64,000 nucleotides of DNA from SIG603 sp963611165 (lineage in GTDB: Bacteria > Bacillota > Clostridia > Oscillospirales > Acutalibacteraceae). Under the pieces are notes generated by a model that saw only the letters and a list, made by a program, of their open reading frames with translations, made no database searches and was not told the origin of the DNA. Positions 50,795 to 58,939 of this stretch are shown piece after piece. Position numbers and translations under genes: made by a program. The stretch's first letter is position 1. Each line of letters starts with the position of its first letter. Location: the NCBI GenBank assembly GCA_963611165.1, contig CAVDQG010000001.1, forward strand, positions 1 through 64,000, read 5' to 3'.

Positions 50795-51344
50795 GATGAA
50801 CACCTCCGAAAAAGTTCTCCATCATGACAAGCTCCTCCTCACGGATGCAATTGGGAATGAGGTTGTTTCTAACTGACCTTAAAAGCTCGCCGAACTCAAA
50901 CCATTTCACAAGTTCGACCTCACTTTCTTGCACCTTGAAAGTCGTTTCAAACGGCACCCTAGCGAGATAGACATTGCTTATTTGATTGTCGTGAAATTTC
51001 TTTCCATGAAAATCATTGATGTACTCAAATTTTCTCTGACCGACATAAATCAAATCATCCGAATTAAGCTTAACAGAAAGCTCCTCGAAGCATTCACGCA
51101 AAGCCGACTCGATAAAATCACAGCCTGCGGGAATGTGACCGGCGGTGGAAATATCAAAACATCCGGGATAAGAATCCTTGTTTTCGGAACGCTTTTGAGC
51201 GAGAACAAAAATCTTATCGTCATGCTCCGACCAAAGCCAAAGATGAGAGGTTCTGTGGCGGATACCTTTTTCGTGAGCATCCTTACGGGAGACGATTTCG
51301 CCCGTGGGATTGCCGAATTCATCAACAATATCTAAAAATTCCAA
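50784..51344 (-). CDS. Nudix hydrolase
   Basis: A 186-residue Nudix protein. The start resembles the isopentenyl-diphosphate isomerase-like subgroup (MEFLDIVDEFGNPTGEIVSRKDAHEKGIRHRTSHLWLW). The Nudix box GHIPAGCDFIESALRECFEEL has the key Glu residues in REcfEE. Substrate unknown; probably a nucleoside or other diphosphate. Start is TTG at 51344 (AGAGGTG upstream). First gene of the unit leading to birA. Confidence 0.88.
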   Translation of the reverse strand: MEFLDIVDEFGNPTGEIVSRKDAHEKGIRHRTSHLWLWSEHDDKIFVLAQKRSENKDSYPGCFDISTAGHIPAGCDFIESALRECFEELSVKLNSDDLIYVGQRKFEYINDFHGKKFHDNQISNVYLARVPFETTFKVQESEVELVKWFEFGELLRSVRNNLIPNCIREEELVMMENFFGGVHLES

Positions 51345-51377
51345 ATATACACCTCTAAACTTTTATCAGATAAAGTA

Positions 51378-51406
51378 ATTATAGCAAAAACAGCTAAATA
51401 ATACAA
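51378..51406 (-). promoter_or_regulatory. Promoter of the Nudix-DUF1461-birA unit
   Basis: - strand TTGTAT (51401-51406), 17 bp, TATAAT (51378-51383). Confidence 0.75.
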
Positions 51407-51469
51407 AGAAAAATTACAAAAAACAAAGTCAAAAATACGAACGCAGAGAGCTAAAAACACAAAACGCAA

Positions 51470-52005
51470 AAATCAAAACACAAAAGTTTTTGCCACGCTT
51501 TTTTCAAAAAGCGTGCGGGTGTGGGCAGAGCCCACAAGAGAAAAGCGAAGCAGAAGAGAAATACAGAGGAAGCAGAGCGAAGCGATAAAAAAGAAGACAA
51601 CAAGAGAAAATACGTCAAGAATGCGTAGCATTCGCAGACGGGCATTTTATCTTGCGGATTGTCGTTTGCTTAGAACAATACCAAACGCGAATATAAATAA
51701 AAAAGAAGAAAGACTGTCAAAGTTAACCAAAATGCGAAGCATTTTAGAACGCATAGCGTTCGTGGTTGGGCTTTGACAACCGACCGATTTACCTAAAGAT
51801 AAACAACAAACGCTGAAAAAAATACAGCAAGAGAAAGTACGTCAAGAATGCAAAGCATTCGCAGACGGGCATTTTATCTTGCGGATTTTCTACACAAAGA
51901 AAAATGTAAACATAAAAGATTGTTTAAAGCTGTCGTTTTGCCCTAAACCGCCTTTGTGCCCGAGTGACCGAAGTGTTTAGTGTAAAAAAGATAGTTTACA
52001 AAAAG
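51470..52005 (-). repeat. Mosaic hairpin repeat, copy D (inverted)
   Basis: The longest copy, in the opposite orientation. End module at 51478-51537 (ACACAAAAGTTTTTGCCACG, then GTGGGCAGAGCCCAC at 51523-51537), CGAAGCG, then two copies of the TACGTCAAGAATGC...GCATTCGCAGACGGGCA module (51605-51658 and 51834-51890), the AAAATGCGAAGCATTTT / GAACGCATAGCGTTC double hairpin (~51728-51760) and the GGTTTAG/AAACCGCCTTTGTGCCCGAG module near 51940-51965. No gene in 51345-52094. Confidence 0.85.
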
Positions 52006-52043
52006 TGTAAGAACATACTTTACAAAAACAGAAAACAAAGCCG

Positions 52044-52068
52044 AAAAAGGGGACGCCGAAGCGTCCCC
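52044..52068 (-). terminator. Terminator after gapA
   Basis: - strand GGGGACGC-TTCG-GCGTCCCC followed by TTTTTCGG; a stable UUCG tetraloop. Confidence 0.95.
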
Positions 52069-52094
52069 TAAATTTACGATTGGTGTAAAACCTA

Positions 52095-53129
52095 TTAGAT
52101 CTCTGCGAAGTACTTGATTGTACGAACCATCTGAGATGTGTAGGAGTTCTCGTTATCATACCAAGAAACAACCTGAACCTCATAGAGGCCGTCAGAAATC
52201 TTAGCAACCATTGTCTGAGTTGCATCGAAGAGTGAACCGTACTTCATGCCGATAACGTCAGAAGATACGATCTGATCCTCGTTGTAGCCGAAGGACTCGG
52301 AAGCAGCAGCCTTCATAGCAGCGTTGATGCCTTCCTTAGTTACGTCCTCGCCCTTAACAACAGCTGTGAGGATTGTTGTGGAACCTGTCGGAACAGGAAC
52401 TCTCTGAGCAGAACCGATGAGCTTGCCGTTGAGCTCAGGAATAACAAGACCGATAGCCTTAGCAGCACCAGTTGAGTTAGGAACGATGTTAGCAGCGCCT
52501 GCACGTGCTCTTCTGAAGTCGCCCTTTCTGTGAGGACCGTCAAGGATCATCTGATCGCCTGTGTAAGCGTGGATTGTGCTCATGATACCGGACTGGATCT
52601 CTGCATAATCGTTAAGAGCCTTAGCCATAGGAGCGAGGCAGTTAGTTGTGCAAGAAGCAGCGGAAATGACTGTATCCTCAGCTGTGAGAACACCCTCGTT
52701 TACGGAGTAAACGATTGTAGGAAGATCGTTTCCGGCAGGAGCGGAGATAACAACCTTCTTAGCACCAGCGTTGATGTGAGCCTGTGCCTTAGCCTTGGAA
52801 GTATAGAAACCTGTGCACTCGAGAACTACGTCAACTCCGAGCTCACCCCAAGGAAGATTGTTAGCGTCAGCCTCTTTGTAGATTGTAAGAGTCTTTCCGT
52901 CAACAGTGATTGTGTTAGCCTCGTCGTCAGCCTCTACAGTGTGGAGACCCTCGCCGATCTTTCCGCAGTAGCCGCCCTGAGCGGTATCATACTTGAGAAG
53001 GTTAGCGAGCATAGATGGCTTTGTAAGGTCGTTGATAGCAATAACATCATAACCCTCTGCGCCGAACATCTGACGGAATGCGAGACGGCCGATACGACCA
53101 AATCCGTTGATAGCAACTTTAACTGACAT
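52095..53129 (-). CDS. gapA: Type I glyceraldehyde-3-phosphate dehydrogenase
   Basis: Glycolytic enzyme oxidising glyceraldehyde 3-phosphate with NAD. 344 residues. VAINGFGRIGRLAFRQMF (NAD fold), the active-site SAASCTTNCLAP with catalytic cysteine near 155, AYTGDQMILDGPHRKGDFRRARAGAANIVPNSTGAAKAIGLVIPEL and WYDNENSYTSQMVRT are all intact. ATG after GGAGG. Stands alone between repeat D and its own promoter; no pgk or tpi follows. Confidence 0.99.
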   Translation of the reverse strand: MSVKVAINGFGRIGRLAFRQMFGAEGYDVIAINDLTKPSMLANLLKYDTAQGGYCGKIGEGLHTVEADDEANTITVDGKTLTIYKEADANNLPWGELGVDVVLECTGFYTSKAKAQAHINAGAKKVVISAPAGNDLPTIVYSVNEGVLTAEDTVISAASCTTNCLAPMAKALNDYAEIQSGIMSTIHAYTGDQMILDGPHRKGDFRRARAGAANIVPNSTGAAKAIGLVIPELNGKLIGSAQRVPVPTGSTTILTAVVKGEDVTKEGINAAMKAAASESFGYNEDQIVSSDVIGMKYGSLFDATQTMVAKISDGLYEVQVVSWYDNENSYTSQMVRTIKYFAEI

Positions 53130-53189
53130 TGTAAAACCTCCAAAAAGAATTATTGATTTTTGATATATTCAGTTATATCCGATGATGTT

Positions 53190-53218
53190 ATTTTATTACA
53201 TTATTGGATACATTTCAA
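53190..53218 (-). promoter_or_regulatory. gapA promoter
   Basis: - strand TTGAAA (53213-53218), 17 bp, TAAAAT (53190-53195), about 60 bases before the start codon. The remainder of the 53130-53482 gap holds two hairpins and no gene. Confidence 0.8.
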
Positions 53219-53352
53219 GTGTTTTGTTAAAATTTTAGTAAAACGGGGGGTTTTCACCACAATTACTACAATTAATTGTCAAATTCTGTCCAATATTATT
53301 GTTTCTTAGCCAAAACTCACAATTTGATATATTTAACAATATTAAAAAGTAA

Positions 53353-53381
53353 CAAAAAAACACCAATTTTAAAAATCGGTG
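53353..53381 (-). terminator. Terminator of the pyr-containing transcription unit
   Basis: - strand CACCGATTTT / AAAATTGGTG stem (one G-T pair) followed by TTTTTTTG. A second inverted repeat, GTTTTCAAC...GTTGAAAAC, lies just upstream of it at 53442-53475. Confidence 0.8.
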
Positions 53382-53482
53382 CTCTAAATTTTCGTAAATA
53401 TTTAGATTTCAAAAATCAAAATCACTGAAAAAACGAACTCGGTTTTCAACCATAGACGCTCTCTTTGTTGAAAACTTAAGCG

Positions 53483-54316
53483 TTAATTCTCTGTTTTTGT
53501 CATTGAAAGAGCTCCCAGCTCAAAAATTCCCATAGCAAGATAGATAAGGCTCACGCCTATCGGCATACTTTTCAGCCTTTCAAATCCCGTCAAAGAGAAA
53601 TAAATTTCAGAGAACGAGAAGCCGAGAGAAAGAATTATCGAGCAAGGAAGACATGCTCTCATAAGCTTTGCTCTTTTGCCCGTATCTTTAAAGACAAAGG
53701 CTCTTACAAAGCTTAAAACCGACGAGAGTATCGAGACTGCTCCGAGAAGAATGTAATAATTTTCACTTTTCACAATATAGGTAGAATCATTCGTGAAAAG
53801 ATAAAGTAAAAACACAAGTCCCCAGAATGTCGGGAATAATCCGATATACTGCGCTTTCTCAATCACATTTCTTCTGCTGAAGCCTATAAAAGAATAAGCG
53901 ATAAGAAAAACCGCCGTAAGCACCGAGAATATCGCAAGCGGAAGCATAAAGCTGCTTTCTGTTCCGACTGAAGAATATATCCTTCCTGTTTTGTAGCCGA
54001 ACCAGCGTGCCAAAATCCAACCCGAACTGTAAAACATAATCAGTGCGGAAACAATTCCCGTCACACCCGAAAACAGATTTTTGTCGATATTTAGCTTGAA
54101 TTCTTCCTTGTCCTTAAGCGTGAATAAAGACAAAACCGCAGTGATGACGGCTGTTACTGCGAGTGCGATTATCGTGAACACATAGCTTCCCTTTAAAAGA
54201 CCCGTATCTGCCTGATAATATGATTTATATTCGACTATTCTCATAACTGCCACAAATAAAGCGGCTAAAAGGCTCGTCGGCAACATCACCTTCGGGCTTA
54301 AAAGTTTATTTTGCAT
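53483..54316 (-). CDS. Multi-pass membrane protein of unknown function
   Basis: I do not recognise the family. It is 277 residues with about seven hydrophobic segments separated by short charged loops (SLFTLKDKEEFKLNIDKNLF, FVFKDTGKRAKLMRA). No catalytic or transporter motif is visible and there is no signal peptide. The ATG overlaps the end of the HAD gene by 11 bases in another frame, with GAGG upstream, so it is translated from the same message. Last gene of the long pyr-containing unit. Confidence 0.75.
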   Translation of the reverse strand: MQNKLLSPKVMLPTSLLAALFVAVMRIVEYKSYYQADTGLLKGSYVFTIIALAVTAVITAVLSLFTLKDKEEFKLNIDKNLFSGVTGIVSALIMFYSSGWILARWFGYKTGRIYSSVGTESSFMLPLAIFSVLTAVFLIAYSFIGFSRRNVIEKAQYIGLFPTFWGLVFLLYLFTNDSTYIVKSENYYILLGAVSILSSVLSFVRAFVFKDTGKRAKLMRACLPCSIILSLGFSFSEIYFSLTGFERLKSMPIGVSLIYLAMGIFELGALSMTKTEN

Positions 54317-55163
54317 TTATATTAACCTCTAAATCACGGATAATTTTCGCAATAGCGTTGTCATCATTGCTGACGGTTATGTTCTTCGCCTTTGCCTTGA
54401 CCCAGTCGGGCGCATTTTCTACGGCATAAGCAATATCACAGTAACCGAACATGGAAATGTCGTTTCCGTAGTCGCCGATTCCTATTGTCGTGTGTACATT
54501 CGGCAGAAGCTCCTTCATCTTGGAAATCATCTGACCCTTGCCGCTGCCCTTTGGCAAAAACTCAATTCCCGTATCCCACGAAAGCATAATTTCGTACTTA
54601 TCTCCAAAAACAGTGCTCAGCTTTTCGGCATTCGGGAGTGATTTTTCGGGGTCTGACTCGACAAATACCATTTTAGTGAAATCGTCCTTGCTGTCTCTCA
54701 CGAGCTTTTTCAGCTCATCCGTAGAAGAAATCGGCACATTTTCGCCGTAGTATTCCTTAAATTCCTCAGGAAAATGCGCATCGGCTCTTATGTACTTGAT
54801 GCTCTCGCCCATCTCACCTGCCACAATTCCGCAGATGATGTCGGGCATATTATCATAAATATAGCAAAGAACCTCGCTCACGTCCTCGGTTATGTGTGAG
54901 GAAATAATCGCTTTGTCCTCTTTCAAATCATAAAGAACCGTTCCGTTGTTTGATACAATATAAGTATTCGGCACAAATTTATCGGCAAATTCATCGATAT
55001 AATGCGGATATCTTCCGCTTGCAACGGTAAAAAGACCGCCCTCAGACTGAAAGTATCTGATAGCGTCCCTGTTTTCGTCCGATATTTTTCTGTGTGAATC
55101 CGTAAGAGTACCGTCACAATCGGTACAAATCAGATAGCCGTCAAATTTTCCTAAGTTACCCAT
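54306..55163 (-). CDS. HAD-superfamily Cof-type phosphatase
   Basis: A cytoplasmic 285-residue phosphatase of the Cof/YbiV subgroup (HAD IIB). Motif I is LICTDCDGTLTDS, where a Cys replaces the usual Leu/Met between the two aspartates. Motif II is TVASGRY, the lysine motif III is KGQMI, and motif IV is IGIGDYGNDISMFGYCDIAYAVENA. Sugar phosphates and other small phosphoesters are typical substrates. Its ATG lies within the last codons of ruvX (8-base overlap). Confidence 0.9.
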   Translation of the reverse strand: MGNLGKFDGYLICTDCDGTLTDSHRKISDENRDAIRYFQSEGGLFTVASGRYPHYIDEFADKFVPNTYIVSNNGTVLYDLKEDKAIISSHITEDVSEVLCYIYDNMPDIICGIVAGEMGESIKYIRADAHFPEEFKEYYGENVPISSTDELKKLVRDSKDDFTKMVFVESDPEKSLPNAEKLSTVFGDKYEIMLSWDTGIEFLPKGSGKGQMISKMKELLPNVHTTIGIGDYGNDISMFGYCDIAYAVENAPDWVKAKAKNITVSNDDNAIAKIIRDLEVNINAK

Positions 55164-55581
55164 TGAGTTTGTTTTTCCTTTTTCTCAAATAATCCTCGAG
55201 AATAATCACTGCGGCGACAGCGTCAACAACCGCCTTGCGCTTCTTTCCCCTTGTGTTGGTCACATTCAGGTAGTTGTGGGCAGTAACGGTTGTTCCTCTC
55301 TCATCCTGCATCTCGGTGGGAACGCCTGTTTTTTCTTTCAGAAGCTCGGCAAAGGAAAGTGCGTTCTGGGCACTCTCTCCCATGGAGCCGTCCATATTTT
55401 TCGGCAAACCGACAACAATAAGCTCAGGCTTAATTTCAAGCGCAAGCTTTGCTATTTCGTCTGCCAGTTTTTCTCTGTTATGCTCGGAAATTACCGTAAC
55501 GGGTGAAGCAATCATCTCGCTTTTATCGCATTTTGCTATTCCCGTTCTTGCTTTTCCGAGGTCAACGGACATTATTATCAT
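55156..55581 (-). CDS. ruvX: Putative pre-16S rRNA nuclease / Holliday junction resolvase-like RuvX (YqgF)
   Basis: A 141-residue RNase H-fold protein. YqgF enzymes mature the 5' end of 16S rRNA; a resolvase role has also been proposed. Visible are MSVDLGKARTGIAKCD with the first catalytic Asp, VVGLPKNMDGSMGESAQNA, and the DERGTTVTAHNYL segment followed by KRKAVVDAVAAVIILEDYL. ATG behind AAAGGAT. It is embedded in a metabolic operon. Confidence 0.93.
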   Translation of the reverse strand: MIIMSVDLGKARTGIAKCDKSEMIASPVTVISEHNREKLADEIAKLALEIKPELIVVGLPKNMDGSMGESAQNALSFAELLKEKTGVPTEMQDERGTTVTAHNYLNVTNTRGKKRKAVVDAVAAVIILEDYLRKRKNKLNG

Positions 55582-55584
55582 ATT

Positions 55585-56253
55585 TTATCCTTTGTTTTCT
55601 GTCAAAAAGAAATTCGCTCTGAGGTTCTTTCCCGGAGTCCAATCGGGCAAATGAGAACCGTCATTCAGGTACTCAGCCTCAAATTTACCGTTCTCGTATT
55701 TCCAAAGAGAAACCGCCGTGTTCACTCCGATATCCATGTCGTTAAGTCTTTTGATATCGTGAAATTCAAGATAGCAGTTTAAGGTGCGAAGTGCCGCACC
55801 GTGAGAAACTATAACTATCGTCTCCCCGTCCTTTGCGATTTTCAAAACACGCTCAAAAGCTGAGGACATTCGGTCATATACCTCGGTCATTTTTTCTCCC
55901 TCGGGCGGAGCGAAGTCATAGGCTCTCTCGTTCCAGTTTCTTGCCTGCTCGGGAAAGAGTATCGGAATATCGCTCCACGAAACTTTCTCGATTTTTCCAG
56001 CATGAATCTCTCTGAAATCGTCCACGGGGATTATCTCATTGTCGTGAAAACGGTTTACCGCCTCGGCAGTTGCAACTGCTCTGCCGAGGGGGCTTGTGTA
56101 AATATAATCGTATTTTATGTTTCTGAATCTCACAGAGAGCAAATCAAGCTGGATTTTTCCGTTCTCGGATACGGGAGTATCTGTCGAGCCCTGAAAATAT
56201 CTTGCCGAATTTCCCTCTGTCTGACAATGCCTTACAAGGTAAATTTTTACCAC
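55585..56253 (-). CDS. Histidine phosphatase family (phosphoglycerate-mutase-like) protein
   Basis: A 222-residue branch-1 histidine phosphatase. The catalytic LVRHCQTEGNSARYFQGSTDTPVSENG (RHG-type His), TSPLGRAVATAEAV, the acidic EIHAGKIE, and VIVSHGAALRTLNCYL with the second His are all present. The start is GTG at 56253, overlapping the pyrD stop, with GGAGG nine bases upstream. The substrate is unknown; family members act on phosphosugars or cofactor intermediates such as alpha-ribazole phosphate. Confidence 0.9.
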   Translation of the reverse strand: MVKIYLVRHCQTEGNSARYFQGSTDTPVSENGKIQLDLLSVRFRNIKYDYIYTSPLGRAVATAEAVNRFHDNEIIPVDDFREIHAGKIEKVSWSDIPILFPEQARNWNERAYDFAPPEGEKMTEVYDRMSSAFERVLKIAKDGETIVIVSHGAALRTLNCYLEFHDIKRLNDMDIGVNTAVSLWKYENGKFEAEYLNDGSHLPDWTPGKNLRANFFLTENKG

Positions 56254-57158
56254 GGCTTAATGCCTCCGACAATCTCGTTTACAGACTTAATTCCCTTGGA
56301 ATCAAGCCACTCGTTAAGTCCCTTTGTTATCTTAAGCGGAGCATACGGGTCGGTGAAAAGAACAGTACCAATCTGAACGGCACTTGCACCCGCAAGCATC
56401 ATCTCGACTACATCCTGCCAAGTGGAGATACCGCCGAGTCCGATAACGGGAACCTTTACCTTAGACGCTACCTGCCAAACCATTCTTATGGCAACTGGAA
56501 GAACTGCGGGGCCCGAAAGTCCGCCCGTGTTGTTTCTGATAATCGGTCTGCCCGTGTTGATGTCTATTCTCATACCCGTGAGAGTATTGATGAGAGAAAG
56601 ACAGTCGGCACCTGCCGCCTCTGCGGCAAGGGCAATCTCGGAAATATCCGTGACATTCGGCGAAAGCTTGACCATAAGCGGCTTCTTTGTGTGCTTTCTT
56701 ACACCGCTTGTAATCTCTGTAACACCCTCGACAGTCGTACCGAACTGAACACCGCCGGCCTTGACGTTTGGGCATGAAATGTTAAGCTCAATCATGTCTA
56801 CATCGGTATCGTCAAGTCTTGCAGCCATCTCGAAGTAATCCTCGGGGTTTGAGCCTGCGATATTGGCGATAATTCTCGTGTTCTGCTGTGTGAGCCAAGG
56901 TAAATCTTTCTCGATAAAATGGTCAACGCCGGGATTCTGAAGTCCAACGGCATTGAGCATGCCTCCCGGAGTTTCCGTGACTCTCGGTGCGGGGTTACCG
57001 GGACGAGCCTTGAGAGTTGTTCCCTTGCAGGAAATTCCGCCAAGCTCGGAAAGCGGATAAAATTCGGCATATTCTCTGCCGAAGCCGAAGGTGCCCGATG
57101 CGGCGATAAGCGGATTTGCAAAATCAACTCCGCACACATTAACTCTTAAATCTGCCAT
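56247..57158 (-). CDS. pyrD: Dihydroorotate dehydrogenase, catalytic subunit (class 1B)
   Basis: Oxidises dihydroorotate to orotate with FMN, passing electrons to PyrK and NAD. 303 residues. The motifs are NPLIAASGTFGFGREYAEFYPLSELGGISCKGTT, the catalytic-Cys segment ELNISCPNVKAGGVQFGT, LSGPAVLPVAIRMVWQVA and IGLGGISTWQDVVEMMLAGASAVQIGT. Starts by TGATG overlap with pyrK, so the two subunits are translated together. Confidence 0.98.
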   Translation of the reverse strand: MADLRVNVCGVDFANPLIAASGTFGFGREYAEFYPLSELGGISCKGTTLKARPGNPAPRVTETPGGMLNAVGLQNPGVDHFIEKDLPWLTQQNTRIIANIAGSNPEDYFEMAARLDDTDVDMIELNISCPNVKAGGVQFGTTVEGVTEITSGVRKHTKKPLMVKLSPNVTDISEIALAAEAAGADCLSLINTLTGMRIDINTGRPIIRNNTGGLSGPAVLPVAIRMVWQVASKVKVPVIGLGGISTWQDVVEMMLAGASAVQIGTVLFTDPYAPLKITKGLNEWLDSKGIKSVNEIVGGIKPW

Positions 57159-57925
57159 CAGTAAACCACCTTTCTGTAATCGAAAACGGGGCCGTCCTTG
57201 CAGACGTGACCGTTATATTCGTTGCCGTCCCCGTCCTTAAGCTTTACGGCACATCCCAGACACGCACCGATGCCGCAAGCCATTCTCTCCTCAAGAGAAA
57301 TCTGGCATTCTATTCCCTTTTCCTCGGCAAGCTTAGCAACAGCCTTAAGCATTGGAGTAGGGCCGCAAGCATAGATTATATCGGGATTTTCGTCCTTGAT
57401 AAGGTCGATTACAAGACCGTGATAGCCGTATGAGCCGTCATCGGTTGCTATTCTGACGTCAGCACCTGTTTTCTTGAAGTCATCCTCGAGAATGACAGCC
57501 TTTTTGTTTCTGAATCCGAGTGCAACAGTTGCATTCTCGCCGTAGAACTTAGCCGCCGCAAGAAGCGGAGGAACACCTATACCGCCGCCTACGAAAACAG
57601 CCTTTTTGTTCTTGTCCTCAAGCTTGAAGCCGTTTCCGAGGGGAGCGAGAACATCAAGCCACTGCTCCTTCTGATAATCGGCAAGCTGAGCCGTGCCCGC
57701 ACCTCTTATCTGGAAAACAAGGCGGAGAGTTCCTCTTTCGGGGTCGGCGTCGCAAATGGAAATCGGTCGGCGAAGCGTTCTTCCCGGAAGAAGAATGTGA
57801 GCAAACTGACCCGGCTTAGCCGCCCTTGCAAACTCAGGATAGAATATCTCAAAATCGTAGATATTGTCGGGGACAAGCTCGTCCGCCTTCACTATCTTAC
57901 AGTTTTTTACATCATATTTTTTCAT
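57158..57925 (-). CDS. pyrK: Dihydroorotate dehydrogenase electron-transfer subunit PyrK
   Basis: FAD and 2Fe-2S subunit passing electrons from PyrD to NAD. 255 residues. The FAD-binding barrel has GRTLRRPISICD, the NAD domain VFVGGGIGVPPLLAAAK and IIYACGPTPMLKAV. The C-terminal cluster motif is CGIGACLGC with a fourth cysteine in GHVCKDGPVF. Confirms that pyrD is the heterotetrameric 1B type. Confidence 0.97.
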   Translation of the reverse strand: MKKYDVKNCKIVKADELVPDNIYDFEIFYPEFARAAKPGQFAHILLPGRTLRRPISICDADPERGTLRLVFQIRGAGTAQLADYQKEQWLDVLAPLGNGFKLEDKNKKAVFVGGGIGVPPLLAAAKFYGENATVALGFRNKKAVILEDDFKKTGADVRIATDDGSYGYHGLVIDLIKDENPDIIYACGPTPMLKAVAKLAEEKGIECQISLEERMACGIGACLGCAVKLKDGDGNEYNGHVCKDGPVFDYRKVVY

Positions 57926-57955
57926 GGTCTACCTCTTAACTGACAACGTGGTGCA

Positions 57956-58891
57956 TCAAAGCTTGATTTCTCCGATTCTTGCCACAATCTCGTCTCTCAT
58001 TCTTATTGCTTCTCTTCTTGCAGCCTTGGCAAAATCGTGAGGGTCAAGTCCCTCCTCCTTCTGCCATGCGCACATAATTCCTCTTGAGGAATTTACGATA
58101 GCACCGAGACCGTTCTTGTCAAATCCGGGAGCAACGTCATCAGCCGCACCGCCCTGAGCACCGTAACCGGGTACAAGGAAGAATGTATGCGGCATCTTCT
58201 CACGAAGCTCGCCGAGCATTGCGGGATAGGTTGCGCCGACAACTGCGCCTACTCCGCTGTATCCGTACTTACCGGGAAGCTCCTCGCCCCACTTCTCGCA
58301 CATCTCGCCCATCTGAGCATAAACGGTGTTTCCGTTCTCAAGCTTCATATCCTGAAGCTCTCCCGAGGACTTGTTGGAGGTTTTTACGAGCACGAAAATG
58401 CCCTTGTCTTTCTCACCGCAAACCTTTAAAAGCGGATTGATTCCGTCAGAGCCGAGGTAACCGTTAACGGTGAGGGCGTCTGCGTCGAATGCGGCAATCT
58501 TCTCACCGAAAACGTCTGTCTCGCCGAGATGAGCCGTTGCATAAGCCTCCATAGTGGCGCCGATGTCGTTTCTCTTGCCGTCAGTCATGACGAACATTCC
58601 CTTGCTCTTTGCGTAAGCAATTGTCTCCTCGAGAGCCTTTACTCCCTCAAAGCCGTACATCTCGTAATAAGCAGCCTGCGGCTTAACGGCAGGAACAATA
58701 TCGCAAAGCTCGTCAATGAGCGCCTTGTTAAACTCAAAAAGTGCGTTGGCGGCAGCCTTTAAGCTTACGCCGTACTTCTCTGTGCTTTCATCGAGAATAT
58801 ACTGCGGAATATAAGCAAGCTTCGGGTCAAGACCTGCAACTGTCGGGTTCTGCATTTTTACGATGTTTTCAATCATTCTGTCAAGGGACAT
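57956..58891 (-). CDS. pyrF: Orotidine 5'-phosphate decarboxylase (type 2)
   Basis: Final step to UMP. 311 residues, the longer group II/PyrF2 form. NPTVAGLDPKLAYIPQY, AVKPQAAYYEMYGFEGVKALEETIAYAKSKGMFVMTDGKRNDIGATMEAYA with the catalytic D-K-x-x-D region, and FFLVPGYGAQGGAADDV with SSRGIM. ATG behind GGAGG. It lies between pyrC and pyrK in the same unit. Confidence 0.97.
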   Translation of the reverse strand: MSLDRMIENIVKMQNPTVAGLDPKLAYIPQYILDESTEKYGVSLKAAANALFEFNKALIDELCDIVPAVKPQAAYYEMYGFEGVKALEETIAYAKSKGMFVMTDGKRNDIGATMEAYATAHLGETDVFGEKIAAFDADALTVNGYLGSDGINPLLKVCGEKDKGIFVLVKTSNKSSGELQDMKLENGNTVYAQMGEMCEKWGEELPGKYGYSGVGAVVGATYPAMLGELREKMPHTFFLVPGYGAQGGAADDVAPGFDKNGLGAIVNSSRGIMCAWQKEEGLDPHDFAKAARREAIRMRDEIVARIGEIKL

Positions 58892-58939
58892 GATATACCT
58901 CCGAAATTGTATGTTTATGTTAATTGTTGATTCACTTGA

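Noticed and set aside
51451..51645. Short hydrophobic frame in repeat copy D
   Set aside because: Spurious translation of palindromic repeat DNA; its frame does not match that of copies A-C in the shared module.
36394..52005. CRISPR array
   Set aside because: The repeats in this range are of unequal length, irregularly spaced and shuffled in order, with no spacers and no cas genes.
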